64,000 bases of DNA from Piezodorus guildinii (GCA_023052935.1 CM041292.1:33057454-33121453); one strand, 5' to 3'. Positions 43,553-55,759 are shown, counted from the stretch's first letter. Notes: a model not told the origin generated them from the letters alone. Numbers and translations are program-made.

Positions 43553-43599
43553 TATCAAGGGACCGCAAAGATAGTTCGTTAAAAAGAGGGTTTGCTGTA

Positions 43600-44190
43600 T
43601 AAAATAAGTAGCTAGGACTCTCTCCTTAGGAGCTATATTGCATTCAGTAAAAAAGTCACGTTTAGCTTTAATCTGGCACTGTAAAAGTTGCGGAAAATGC
43701 TGTATTGGTATTGCTGGGATAGAAACTTCGACGTAATTTCCGTAAAAAAAAAATTTTCATAGACTTACTGCTTCGTAGCTATTCTGGTTGTAGTAAAAAA
43801 GTCACGTTTAGCCTAAATTTTTTTTTGGCTTTTTGACACGCGCTAGCTCTGTAGGTATTGCTCGGTCAAAATTTGAGGACTGTTTCCTTTTCAGAAATTT
43901 AAAAAATATTTTCTGTTATATAACAATTGTAGCTAGGACCTACAGTTTGTCAGGAATATTGGCTTGAATGAATAAAGTCATGTTCATTCAACATTTTTGG
44001 TTTATTATTTTCTATAATGAACCTTTGTAATCGACCAAAAAAAAAAAAAAAGAAAAAAAAAATCACCACCCCCCTCAAAATTTGAGAGCTTACGATGCGT
44101 AGAATTCGAATAACGAATAACAAAAAAATCCGTTTCTCCTAATTAATAAATAAATAAAGACCAAAAAATTAATCAAATTTTCGAAAAATA
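43600..44190 (+). repeat. Repeat Y and associated non-coding repeat
   Basis: Contains two direct copies of AGTAAAAAAGTCACGTTTAG (about 43650 and 43795) and, at 43980-44150, the inverse of 22030-22190. No frame was recognised. Confidence 0.45.
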
Positions 44191-44199
44191 ATAAAAGAA

Positions 44200-45510
44200 T
44201 CATTGAAATTGGTTAACAACGCAGTATCTCGTTTTGAAATAAACGATAGTATACAGGATAAATACACAGGTTGAACGAATTTGATAATCACCAAAAGGAG
44301 TAATGAGGAAAAACCTTTTTTTTTTCCAAACTTAAGATTAGTATTGAGTCACATGAAATGTCCGTTTTCAAGGTAAAGGATTTTTGTTTCAAATACGATA
44401 TGAAAACAAGATCATTTTATTCGAAGTATTTACCTTCTTTTTCTGCACATTTTTCCCAACGTGACACCAACTTTTTTATCCTCAAACTGAAAACTCTGAG
44501 CTTTGAAGTGAAACAAAATCTGAAAACGCACTTTTCACTTGATCATCATTTTCAAAAAGTTTTCCTTTGACGAAGTTGTCTAAATTCCTGAACAGGTGGT
44601 AATCTGTTGGAGACAAGTCGGGAGAATATGGTGGGTGCGGGAGAACTTCGAAGCCCAGTTATTTAAATTTTTGCACGGTATTTTTTGAAACATGGGGTCT
44701 TGCTGCCGCTCAGTGAGATCATGAGGTGCCCATGTATTGATTTTTTTTACTTTACCAATACACTTTAAATGTCTGGAAACGGTTGATGCACTTGCATCTA
44801 GTTGTGCTGAGAGTCCTTCAACTGTTTGGTAGAGGTTTCCTTCTACTGTATGTTTGAGGAAAATGTTGTCTATTACGGACGGAGGGCTTCCTCGGGGCAA
44901 ATTTTCCAAGTCGGTATCCCCAGCTGAAAACTTAGCAGACCAACGGCGAATGGTCCGTTCATTAACACTCCCTTCCATAAACGCCTTGCAAATATTTCTA
45001 TTGGCCTCAGATGCTGAATGGCCGAGTTTAAACTCGTACAAAAATATTACTCGAAAATCGTGTGTTTCCATGTTCATATTCATACTAAAAAGTGGGTAAT
45101 TAATTGGGAAGCTAATGTTTATAATACAAAGGTAGAGGATTAGTAACTCTCTACTTTAAATATGTAAACATTCGGAAGAAAAAAACAGAGACATGCAAAA
45201 TTCCTTTATGTATTTCAGAAACTATAAAAACGGACATTTCATGTGAAACAACCCAATAATATATATATGTATAATATTCCGTAGAACGCTGAAGATTTTA
45301 GAAAAAATATTATCTAAATATAATAAATATTTTCTTTATTAAAGTTGTAAAGTGAAGAATAGGACATTAACTGTGGTTATTTTACATAACAATTTTACAT
45401 TACTATATTATTTTTTCTAAAACATATGTTTCCAACGAAACTGAATATAATTCTTTAAAATATTTTAAACTCTTTTTCATAGTTCTGAAATTAATTTTAT
45501 CGTTGTGCGC
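44200..45510 (+). repeat. Repeat X copy split by mariner 2
   Basis: 44200-44343 and 45257-45510 join into the X interior and end (AGAACGCTGAAGATTTTAG, TTTTTTCTAAAACATATG, GCGCACCAGATTTT). The 913 bp between are a mariner bordered by TA. Confidence 0.65.
44344..45256 (-). mobile_element. mariner element 2, internally deleted
   Basis: Right end (minus) TTGGGTTGTTTCACATGAAA; the left end is TTGAGTCACATGAAATGTCC with a few bases lost, between TA dinucleotides 44342-44343 and 45257-45258. The transposase N-terminus (FRVIFLYEFKLGHSASEANR ... KKINTWAPHDLTERQ) is joined directly to ARPHVSKNTVQKF in another frame, then HPPYSPDLSPTDYHLFRNLD. The middle third, with the first catalytic Asp, is missing. 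Ends differ from mariner 1, so it is a different lineage. Confidence 0.85.
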
Positions 45511-45732
45511 ACCAGATTTTCTTCATTTTTAATCGTTTTATATTATTTAAATTTCTTAAATATATAAACTCTTCAAATATTCTTCAAACAAATAATAATT
45601 GGTTATTTTTGGGGTGAACTCGTACCAAAATTTTTTTCCTAAATTTAAAACTTTACATAGTTTGTAAGATATTATCAGCAAGTCTCGTGTAAACAAATAA
45701 GATGCCAATATTTGTAAGAATGTTCTGCTGCA

Positions 45733-47521
45733 TCAGTCAATGCTAAGTTTCCTGAAGGTTCCTTCTATTCCAAAGCTATGCGTCTCATCCGATGGCCGCT
45801 TGCTTTCATCAGCGACAAGGGTTGAGGTCATCTTAAACCAATCTCTATTCTCTTCTAGTAATTTAAACCAATCTTCTGAAAGAGTAAAGCAAAATATAAA
45901 TGCATTATTTTTATCATGCAATCAATTTGTGCTAGGGATTCTTAAAATCTTTAAAACAAACAAATTTGTATACGATTTAAATATTAGTTTTCCTTGACTT
46001 TTGGTTTTGATCAGAGTATTATTAATCCTTACCAAAGAGCTCGGACGAAGATTTCTCATTACCACCATAATTAGAAGGAAGCATTTCAGAAGGTATCTGG
46101 TTTTGAAGAGAACTTTCATTATCTGTTGTGATTGTTATCTGAAAACAGAGTTCAAGAAAAGAAAACAAATTTTTTATTTTAATAGTAAGATACTATATAC
46201 AATTACAATTCTTTTAATCAAAAATTTAGTACCGAATACTAACATAACATGGTGTTGAATGTATTGTTAATAGTATTATATAATATACTGAATCGGGGAG
46301 CCCGTGGCTAAGTGGTTAGCGCGCTAGCCTGCCACGCTGAAGTTGTGAGTTCGAATCCCAGTCCCAGGAGGACTTTTTTCAAGCATATAAATAAATGGGG
46401 ATTCACTCACAATCTCCCCCGGTATGTGGGACCCGTCAGCTAATTGACAGCCACCCACAAAAATAGGCGTAGGGAGTGATGACTCTACCCTATAAAATAT
46501 CATCGAGTATCGCGGTGTGGACTATAAACCATACCGCGCGGCCAAGGGCCTCCAAGGCCTGTCGCGTCAACCGAAGAAGAAGAATATACTGAATCAGCAA
46601 TTATTGTATGAAAAAATTACAAACAGCCTGCTTACAAAAACAACTTAAAATAATAAGATAGTAAATACAAATGTCTAACACAACGTATATGCTTACAATT
46701 TAAATACATATAATTAACTTGACAATAAGTGTTTTGTTCTTTTATGTATTTAACTATTTATTGTAGTTGCCTATAGAGTGCAGTCATAGAGCCTATATTT
46801 TTTATGACTCGGTTTGGAATAAAACTAAAGTTTGTATTGAGAGATATTTTGAGTCTGCATCCATTGTTGATATTTTTGTATTACAAGAATGATTTTGAAG
46901 ATTATCTCTTGGATTCTATCGAGCTTTTTGTACTTAGTTTTGCAAGTGGAATTCCACACGAGTGAAGCTTACTTATGCTTGGTTTTAAAAATGATTCATA
47001 GAGGATGTTAGTGTTTTGAGCTGAGTTTTCATATATATATATATATATGTTTGTGTTGTTCTTAGGTTTCAGTCAATGAATAAACAATTTTATCTATGCG
47101 ACGTTTCGAGCATTTATTGTTCTCATAATCATGCCTTAACAGTGGAAAAACAAAAAACAGAACATTAATATTATTATACAATAAATAATATATGATGTTA
47201 TTGTTAGATTGAAATATGATGTTATTTTTATATTGATATATATTTTATATTTATATTTATATTAAGATATATATTTTATATATATATTTTTATATTTATA
47301 TATTGATATATGATGTTATTTTTATATCTCTAACAATAACATCATATATTAATTATTGTATAATAATATTAATGTTCTGTTTTTTTGTTTTTCCACTGTT
47401 AAGGCATGATTATGAGAACAATAAATTCTCGAAACGTCGCATAGATAAAATTGTTTATTCATTGACTGAAACCTAAGAACAACACAAACTTAAATTATCA
47501 ACAGTCGAGAACTGATCAAAC

Positions 47522-47586
<65 letters not shown>

Positions 47587-50500
47587 TACATAAAAAGAAA
47601 GCTATTAGTCAACAATATTCCTATGAATTTTGAAAGTTTAATGGTTAGGAGAATGTCTTAGTCAATATTAATTAAAGTATTAAATCTAAACCTGTTGTTT
47701 ATTTAATATTCCCTTGCATGCCACCTAATACTAGAGATTGTTAAACACGGAATCTTTGGAATTCCAATGATTTTTGTACAATATAATAAATATAAAATAA
47801 TATTCTCTATTGATTCCCTGCACAATATAGTTGATGCAACATAATTCACTCACTCAGTTTTCATACAGCATGCTATTAATTTGCAGGGTTATTTATTTTA
47901 AACTTGGCAATTTTCTAATGTAAAAATTATTAATGCAAATATTAGATAAAAAATCTGGTGCGGGCAACTCAGGACTTTCACCTACCTCCGTTTTTAGAAT
48001 CGATTAAAGAATTTTCAAAAACAGTAGGAGATAAAAATGAGTGAAACCATTAAAGAATTAGTTAAATGGAATTTCTATAGAAACATGTGTTTTATTAAAA
48101 AATCTATGATATTATTATCTAAAACAATCACTTAGTTTTATCGGCTTTTTATCAATCTATATTAACTTTTACAAGCTCTTGTGTATTAGATAATATTTGT
48201 ATCTAAAATCTTTAGCTTTCCAACGGTATATTACACATGTATATTACTGTTCTTTTGTTCAAAACCGAAAAATTTCATTAAAAAAATATTTTTTCAGTTT
48301 TCCCCTTTAGTAGCTTTTCAAATTTGCTCAACTTGCATATTTAGCTGTTATTTATCAATGCTAACTAGATAATATGGTTATTTTTGTAGAATATACAAAA
48401 TTAAAGGTACTTTAGGGAAAGAAAATTTAAAATATCGGCATTTAAGCCCTGTCAGCCAATTTTATTCAGAATAAAACCTACATGATATTAAAGCCCATTA
48501 AATTTTACATTGAAAATCGAAAAAACGGCGCAAAATGCATAGTATAAAGTGCCTATTCTGGTAAGCTCATTTTGATGAAAAAAGTTTTTTCTCGTCTCGG
48601 GCGTATAGTTGTCTTAAATATGAAATTTCAGTTACATAGGACTTACCGTTTCTGCCCGGGAGTTACCACACACACACACACACACACACACACCCACACA
48701 CAGACACACACAGACCGTTTTGCGGGACTTGGTTATTTGGACTCAGGGGACCCTAAAACGTGTATTTCCGTTGAAAACTGGAATTCGAAAATTTTCATGA
48801 TCGCAATACTTCCCCTTACTATATATAGTAAGTGAAAGTAAAAAATAGATTAATTTTTTTCATTCCAACATCAATATCAAACGAGACAGAATGTCATTTG
48901 CTAATAATAGGTGAAAAAAGTTTCCATAGAGTTTCAATATAAATCTTATTTGTTGTACTAAGACTGTCTTTCCAGTGCTATTCTATCTGTATAAATCATA
49001 TGCCTATACTAAACTCTTCGTTTAGTATTAGCTTTACTTGTGCCTGGGAAACTGATTACCTTTCAATTTGGGCGTTTCTCGTGATTTGAAAGAGCTTATG
49101 TTTCGTTTCCAAATGCAGGGCTCAATCAAAGAAAAATTTCACATCTATTGAATAAGTCACATGCCACTGTACAATGTGTACTATGTGGTCTCAGGAGGAT
49201 AGACCACGTGCTGGAAGACCTTAGAAACTGGAGAATCACCACAGGCGAGCCATCCAAGCTGAAGTCCATGCAAATCCCACACTACCGCAACCTCAATGAC
49301 CATCAGAATAAATAAGGACTAAGAGTCCACCCAGAAACAGTCAGAAATATTCTAAGAAGGGGAGGACACAGTGGTTGAGTCGCAAGATGAAAGTCCTTAA
49401 TCAGTAAGATAAACCGGAAGAAGCGGCTGCATTTTTCCAGAGGGTTTATAAATAAACCCAACTATTTCTGAGAAACGGCCTGATTCTCTGACGAATACAA
49501 TTTAATATTTTTGGGCTAGATGAAAGGTCAAAAGTTGCAAATTTCTGTAATTCCTTTTTTTTTTTTTTGCATTTATTCAATTATATTTGGGTGTATGGGA
49601 GGTTTTTTTCAGTGAGTGTATATGCTATTCAGTTCGGTTCAGGTTCGACTGCGGGCCGAAAAACTATTTTTTCTCTATCGGCAGAACAGGCGCTTGAAAC
49701 TACCCTTGGCCTGCTCAACAGCTCCTTGCCACATCTTTTTTCTCTTTCATTTTCATAGCTCATTGAGATTCTTAGTTGGCGAAGATCTCGCAGCCTCATC
49801 TCTTTATTTGCCTTACATCTAGCCCGTTGACCTATCAACGTTTATCAGCAACATTTTGGTAACACTTTCTTCGCTCATCTAAATCATACAGTCAACCAAA
49901 GAAAACAGTTGGTTCTTACCAGTTATTCTCCAAGACTTCAGTGGTATTAGGGATTGTTTCAGGTTTTTGTAAGTTTATTGTAATATAGTTTTCAACTCAC
50001 CCTTTCCAAATATTTTTCTCTCAAAAACGGTTTCAGAGTATTGTTGAACAAGATATTTATGAAGCTTCCTGCATTGAAGGCAGTAGCTCCCTTGAACCTT
50101 ACAGGCATAGATTCCTGCAAACATAATAATTATGTTAATGTAATTTTATACATACAAGTGTAAAAAATAAAAAATTGAGTCTGATCAAATCTAATAAAAA
50201 GATTAAAAAACCGTAGACTGTGGTCATTTTTTTAAAACTTTAGTATAACTTTCTAATTAACTACCAAACCTTCCCCTACAAATCCTTCCACTTGTTGAAT
50301 ACGATGGCTCTATAATTCATCGATGCCACCAAAGTTTTTTCATAGTACCAAACTCTTTACATTACTGTTGATTCCAAGATGGTATTAAATAATTCGAATA
50401 AATTTTAACAGAGTGAAAACGTAGTCCAAGAATTTCATATTAATCATCGTCCAAGGAAATTTGAAAAGAGGAGAGTAGTAAGAAAATAAGATGGGATCCA

Positions 50501-51955
50501 TCCTAGATACTGAAAATACTTTTTTATTTAATCATTTATTGATTGATATTTACAACTGTATTATATAGTACAACTAGTAAATAGACTGAAGAAAAATATA
50601 CACGAACAAGACTTGGAGAGAAGCTAACCAACGGCAGTACTCTAATAATATTCTAAACTAGAAGATTTCGAGACTTCTTTTCAGATACCTCGGGGGATTA
50701 TCAGGTATTGAAGAGGAGGAAAGGATTGAAACTAATGGGTTAGGATGGGAATGGAGTTTTCCATGGAAGGAGAGGTATCTGGTTTGTGCCAAATCAGTTA
50801 CATAGGGAAAATTTAGGTCATTATGGATGAGTTTATTTGTGATACAGTAGGGAGCGTTGAGGAATTTGAAAATACTCAAAACCCATTTTATTTAATCTTA
50901 AATAGAAGATATCCTAACTAGCTTTATGATAATAAAATCCAAATACTATATTAAATTTAGATCATTAAATAGAGTTTGGAACCTTAAAGTATGATTTAAG
51001 CTACGACAAATATTGAGAACCACTTGACCTAAAAACAAAACAAAATCGTTCCAGACATTTCCTAATTGCTGATAGTCTGCGGTTATAATGCTCCAGATTA
51101 GTTAAGACATAATGGCTTTTTTACTAGATTTTTTTTTCTATGGACCATCTTTAAGATGTAAATCTCCAATTCATTAGTAAAAACTTTCCATGAGTTCAAA
51201 AAATAAAAAAAATAAAAAATACGAACCATGTAACAACGAACAGAGGCTTGCATGGTGTTGAAGTTGATCATCGTTAGGTGGCTAAGTGAGAATGTTTCCA
51301 TATCGATTATGAGATAAAATGCTTCCATATCAGGCCAGAGATGCATCGCCAACTCGAGACTCATGAAGGTCGCAGCTGTAGTTTGGTCGTAATCGAAGAG
51401 CTTCGCTAGCATATCAGTGAACTTGCATGACATAAACATGACCCTATACCCTTCAGGAGTCGTCTTCGGCAAGAAGAACAGCTGTCTGCAACAGGGCCAA
51501 AAGGGTTACTTTAGACATTCATTCATCGTGCGTCTCGTTAAAATTAGTCACACCTTAGATCAGCACCATTTTCCTTCAACTAACCCAGCTCTAGAGCATC
51601 GTTTGAAGTATTCATCTGTTCCATCCCTGACGCTGAAGGAAAAGACGTTCGGCATGCGACCACGCCATGTAAAGTAGGCATCCAGCTTCCGTTTAGCGAT
51701 TTCTAAGCTTTTTGTTCCAATAACAAATGAATGCAGAATATCCCTTTCTAAAACATGTTATAAAATAAAATGTGTAACAGGTATTTTTTAAATTTAACCA
51801 ATGATCATTTCTAAACTTACAGAAATCATTGGTACAGCTACTAACTTACGAACAACATGAGGGAGATGAGGTTGCTTGAGCAGCCACTCTTCAAGCCTTT
51901 CGATATCATCTTCTATGCTCTTCTTACCCCTTGTTCTCACTAATTCTGATGGCAT
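45733..51955 (-). CDS. CRAL-TRIO lipid-transfer protein 2 (tandem paralogue)
   Basis: Six coding exons: 51955-51850, 51747-51585, 51485-51227, 50114-50001, 46138-46033, 45875-45733, about 296 residues. Intron phases match gene 1 exactly, and exons 4, 5 and 6 have identical lengths (114, 106, 143 nt), so the two are duplicates. Shared marks: KSLEIAKRKLDAYFTWRG, LFFLPKTTPEGYRV, FLREKYLER, SEMLPSNYGG and the GTFRKLSID end. Gene 2 differs where gene 1 has VYINTPP (it reads TAFNAGS), which may alter ligand or membrane contact. The first coding exon starts as 5' UTR at 51963; a strong donor at 57221 probably belongs to a further untranslated exon. Same caveat on ligand as gene 1. Confidence 0.88.
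46295..46582 (+). mobile_element. tRNA-derived SINE, type B (full copy)
   Basis: Head GGGGAGCCCGTGGCTAAGTG, B box TTGTGAGTTCGAATCCC, tail (GAA)n. Perfect 13-bp duplications AATATACTGAATC at 46282-46294 and 46583-46595. Lies in the intron after exon 4 of CRAL-TRIO gene 2. Confidence 0.87.
46760..47035 (-). pseudogene. LINE C-terminal scrap
   Basis: The minus strand reads VWNSTCKTKYKKLDRIQEII in one frame, comparable to the WGx...KTKIxKLDRIQxRALRII region that follows the reverse transcriptase in several LINE groups. Stops and shifts on both sides. Confidence 0.45.
47049..47489. mobile_element. Foldback element with ~165-bp arms
   Basis: The left arm begins GTTTGTGTTGTTCTTAGG and the right arm ends CCTAAGAACAACACAAAC. 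The arms are near-perfect inverses to the centre. Both hold the CATGATTATGAG hairpin followed by GAAACGTCG (47100-47132 inverse; 47405-47439 direct). Related to the element at 55461-55759 by its end sequence TTAGGTTTCAGTCAAT. Confidence 0.87.
47945..48850 (-). repeat. Repeat X, near-complete copy
   Basis: Inverse of 40265-41200: starts at the left with AAATCTGGTGCGGGCAACTC, includes the (CA)n tract at 48666-48712 and ends AGTAAGTGAAAGTAAAAA at the right. Lies in the intron after exon 4 of CRAL-TRIO gene 2. Confidence 0.8.
49060..49640 (+). pseudogene. Tc1-like transposase remnant
   Basis: Broken + frames read HLHRSTVQ-like sequence, RPRKLENHHRRAIQAEV, a DEYN.IFLG segment near 49492 comparable to the SDESxFxLFG catalytic region, and WVYGRFFS comparable to VWGCFS. 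Stops in every frame. No terminal repeats were identified. Confidence 0.5.
50521..50866 (-). mobile_element. Family J Jockey copy, 346 bp
   Basis: Perfect 10-bp duplications TGAAAATACT at 50511-50520 and 50867-50876. Encodes (minus) APYCITNKLIHNDLN, SSSIPDNPPRYLKR. The A-rich end is at the left. Lies in the intron between exons 3 and 4 of CRAL-TRIO gene 2. Confidence 0.85.
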
Positions 51956-52129
51956 ATCCAATCCTGGAGAAACAAAAATATTAATTTGAGCCAGGCATGA
52001 AGCGCTCATACTATAACCATTGCATATTCAGTTCATATTTTGAGATAACAAGTGTAAAAGTTAGAGGATTTAGTAATGCCATACTACATGAACTCTAGGT
52101 AGTAAATTCTTAACAGTTCCCGAATTTCG

Positions 52130-52370
52130 GAACATTTCTTAGCTATGTAAGAGAGTCTGTGGTAATGTCTCTACCAAGCCAAAGGTTATGCTTTTGAAAT
52201 CCAATCCCTAACCAACTTTTCCAAGCATGTAAGAAATAGAATGAATAACTGATTTACTCATACGTGAGGCCTGTCAGCTAATCGATAGCGCTTCTCAAAA
52301 TAAGGTAAGGAGGGATAAACCTACCCTGGTCTCTGAGGAGACTACATCTCGGGTCTACCGTTTGTCTTAT
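52130..52370 (+). mobile_element. SINE type B, decayed
   Basis: Shares TACGTGAGGCCTGTCAGCTA and the following body step with the 46295-46582 copy. The tRNA-like head is barely recognisable. Upstream of the CRAL-TRIO gene 2 coding start. Confidence 0.5.
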
Positions 52371-53075
52371 TTGAGTCCCACTGATCAGTCTGTGTAACGT
52401 AAGTCTTGTGTGAAGTCGTTCGATTCTGAAATTTCGTACTCATGATAGGTATATTCAATGGATAATACACAAACACTTTCTGTAAAATTGACGTTTTCCT
52501 TATCTCTTTTATTTTGTAACACATAAATAAATACAAAACGATCCAATAGCAAATAGTCATATGTAAGACATTCAGTACGTTCACTAGCTTTCAACTTTAT
52601 GTCGAAATTTCTTAAGTCAACTGCACGCTGAAGCTGCTAGCACTGCATAATTTCTTGCACTTTGGAGGGAAGTAACACTGTACATTGTCAATAAACGTAT
52701 TGCAAAAACATTATAAAATGTTAAAATTTGATTGCTTGGATATCGTCAAAATAACAAAAAAGCATGAACGAATAATATTTATTCAATTCCTACAATGAGA
52801 AGAGGATTTATTTAATTTCGTATCGGTCTAAATTAAAATAAAAAAACTAAAATGTATAAAAGCAAAATTGGTAAGATGGAATTGCCACTTTACACCATGC
52901 TTTTCACACCTATTTACTATTGCCTTGGAAAAGACTGTAACAATTTTCATTAAATTACATCAACTTCAGCTTAAATTATATTTTATTACTTGATATTGCT
53001 TTTATTCTCATTTGAATAATGTGGCGGAACTTAATTACCAAATTTTCAAAGTTATTTACTCTAAAATGCACTTTT

Positions 53076-53935
53076 TTTTTTTTTTATTTATTATAGAGAT
53101 ATTTACAACTGTATTAACACAAAAAATACATCAAGTAAATGTGACTGTTCACACATGATATTTGGACATGATAGGCGTGAGAAGAATCTACCCATTGGTA
53201 GCACTTCAAAGGTTTTTCAGACAAGGAGGTCTCGAGGCCATCGTCGTTTCAGCCGCCTCGGAGGATGATCAGGAATAGAAGGAGATGAGAGATTGCGGAC
53301 AAGTGGGTTTGGGTGGAGTAGTAATTTGGAGTGAAAGGAAGTATATCTAATTCGGGCTAAGTCTGCAACTAGTGGGATATTCAGGTCTTTGTGGATTATT
53401 TTATTGGTGACAAAGTAAGGGGCATTTAGGATCTTTCGGAGGATTTTGGATTGCAAGGATTGGATGCGAGAGGAATTTGATGGCTTGGTGGATCCCCATA
53501 GTTCAATTCCATATGTCCAAATAGGCCTAAGTATGGTAATATAAATTAGTTTTTTGTAGTAGGTGGGAAGTTTTGAACGTTTGTCAAGTAAATGTTGTAA
53601 TAAGCGATATCTGCAAGCTGTTTCTTGTCGTTTCAGTCTAGTGTGAGGATTCCAAGTAAGTCGTCTGTCAAGATGCAGTCCAAGGTATCGGATCTGTTTA
53701 ACTGAGGTGAGTGGAATATTGCCAAAGGATATAGTGGGACAGGCAGACATAGGTTTGCGGCGAAGGGTAAAGGTAATTTGGTGGGATTTAGTAGGATTTA
53801 TTTTGATCCTCCACTTTTGACACCATTCTTCAATGGAAACAATGTGAGACTGAAGGGTTTGGGAAGCAATAGTTGAGTCATTGTTTACAGATAACACACA
53901 TATGTCATCGGCGTATGTAGTGAGGACAGTGCAAC
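53076..53935 (-). mobile_element. Family J Jockey copy with YADD
   Basis: Perfect 11-bp duplications AATGCACTTTT at 53065-53075 and 53936-53946. One open minus frame spans the copy: LTTYADDICVLSVNNDSTIA, WRIKINPTKSHQITFTLRRK, VKQIRYLGLHLDRRLTWNP ... RRLKRRWPRDLLV. 5'-truncated just before the catalytic motif, but otherwise intact, so relatively young. Confidence 0.88.
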
Positions 53936-54029
53936 AATGCACTTTTAATTTCGTTACTCTGTAATATTTGACCATCCAACATTAAATAGAATCATAGTAG
54001 TACGAAATAAATGTACAAATAAAAACCAT

Positions 54030-54728
54030 ATATAGAATAGAAAAATAATTTTTATTCTGTCACTGGGTTCCTTAAGAACAATTTGATATGTACAATTAAG
54101 ATATGCAATGTGTCTGGTCACAAGACCAAAGGATTATAATCAATTCTTATACACAATGCTTTAAGAAGAGAAGAAATGATATAATATAACAAAAGAAATA
54201 AAAGAGTAAAATAAATAAATAACTCCTGATAGATAGATGTTGAACAATGCTTAGTTTTGACAATGAAACTGATTCATAATAACTGATCCATATAACAATA
54301 TGAACAATGAATAATAAATTTTATTTTTGAATAGATATTTGATTTGAAATATCAGGCTTGGTCAGCGTCTGTTTCAGATGACAATAAGTACTCGAACAGC
54401 TGGGACTTGAATGATGGTAGGGGAGAAGTATGGCGGATATGAGTAGGTAGGGAATTCCAGAGAGTAGTAGAGCGGACAAGAAAGGAATGATCAAAACTTG
54501 TTGTTCTGTGGACAGGAATATAAAGGTCAGAATGGGGCGATCTTGTTTGAACGAGTGGGAATATAAATTGCAGAAGTCTGTGGATATAGAGAGGAAGCTG
54601 GGAGTTGATGGTTTGGTAAAGATATGATCCTAGGAAATATTGTCTGCGGTTTGAGGGAAGAGCCACTTTAACTAATGTATAAATGGGTCGGTCACATCTC
54701 TTCTTCGGTGTGCCAAGGAAAAATCTTA
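54030..54728 (-). mobile_element. Family T LINE tail, uninterrupted copy
   Basis: The minus frame 54666-54352 reads NRRQYFLGSYLYQTINSQ, FDHSFLVRSTTLWNSLPTH and stops at TDADQA. The 3' UTR ends with AGAATAAAAATTATTTTTCTATTCTATA at about 54030. This is the template that explains the split copy at 13240-18680. No RT core is present. Confidence 0.75.
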
Positions 54729-54760
54729 AAAATAAATATATCTGTTATTAATAATAAAAA

Positions 54761-54797
<37 letters not shown>

Positions 54798-55460
54798 TAT
54801 ATATATATATCAATGAGATAATCAGATTAATGAGAAGATAAGGTAAAAATATTATCCCGTGATGTAAACATAATTCTAAATTTAAGAGTTGTAGTTCAGA
54901 TGTATTACCAATATTAAAAATGAAAGAAAAAAAATGACTAATTTTAAAGAGTCCAATTAGAAATATTAAACTCTTGTATTATCTTTTTATGTTTTAAGTT
55001 GGATAAACGTGGTCTATCATTAAATACCTGTCCTGGAGATGGCTATGATACAAAGAAAATCAGAGGCTATCATTACCGTATTTGTTTACAGAACAGCCAA
55101 ATAATTCTTCCTTGTTTTCATAATAACGTTCGGTCATTTCGTTTTAGGTTTTCAGTTTACTGTATATATTGGCCAACGACGTACCACGCGTATATTATTT
55201 TTTTTTTTTATCTTCTAATTTTTTCTTCAATCACCCTCATTATTTCCTCTATCCATTTCTTACTCCTACTACTTCATAATAAGAACTTTTATGGTTTTCT
55301 CTATTTTCCTGAATTGGTCCTTATCTATGTAATCTTCCTCCTAGATATCGATATTAATCTTCTCGATAGCCTTATATTTTCTTCAATTCCATAAATTTAT
55401 CGAATATTTTGTTTATATATATAAATGTAGTTTGATTGGTTTTTGATGTTGATAATTTAA

Positions 55461-55759
55461 GTTTTCTTAGTTTTCAGTCAATATATAAACAATTTTATTT
55501 ATGCAACGTTTCGAGAAATTATTTTTCTCAATTCATGCAACATTAGGTAAAATAGTGTCTTAGATAGACAATGTGTATACTATAAACTTTGAAAGAACAT
55601 TGTTATGAACACTGGAGTGTTTCGAAGTTTATAGTAAACACATATGCCTATGTAAGACACTATTTTATCTAAAATTGCATGAATATAAGAACAATGAATT
55701 CACGAAACGTTGCATGAAATTGTATATTTATTGACTGAAACCTAAGAACAGTAGAAAAC
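55461..55759. mobile_element. Foldback element, ~300 bp
   Basis: Ends GTTTTCTTAGTTTTCAGTC and GACTGAAACCTAAGAACAGT. Arms contain the TGCATGAATTGAG hairpin and GAAACGTTGCAT (55501-55540 inverse; 55678-55716 direct). Same end type as 47049-47489. Confidence 0.82.

Larger units (their letters stand above)
41290..43597 (-). mobile_element. Tigger/pogo-like DNA transposon, inactive, twice interrupted
   Basis: Ends CAGTAAACCCTCGTTATAAC and, inverted, CAGCAAACCCTCTTTTTAAC, bordered by TA at 41288-41289 and 43598-43599. Minus-strand transposase pieces: an N-terminal helix-turn-helix (DLNTKLVILQEVD, KILEKYGMSK, about 42400-42480), EIPISGPNISSRQIANEL, then NQSDVDSWLERFLPEY and FNMDEAGVFFNLL with the first catalytic Asp (about 41560-41720). 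Many stops. A MITE (41993-42386) sits just inside the helix-turn-helix region, and a Jockey fragment (42830-43552) lies near the right end. Confidence 0.82.

Noticed and set aside
47525..47582. The (TA)n tract as part of the foldback element
   Set aside because: It lies outside the paired arms, which end at 47489.
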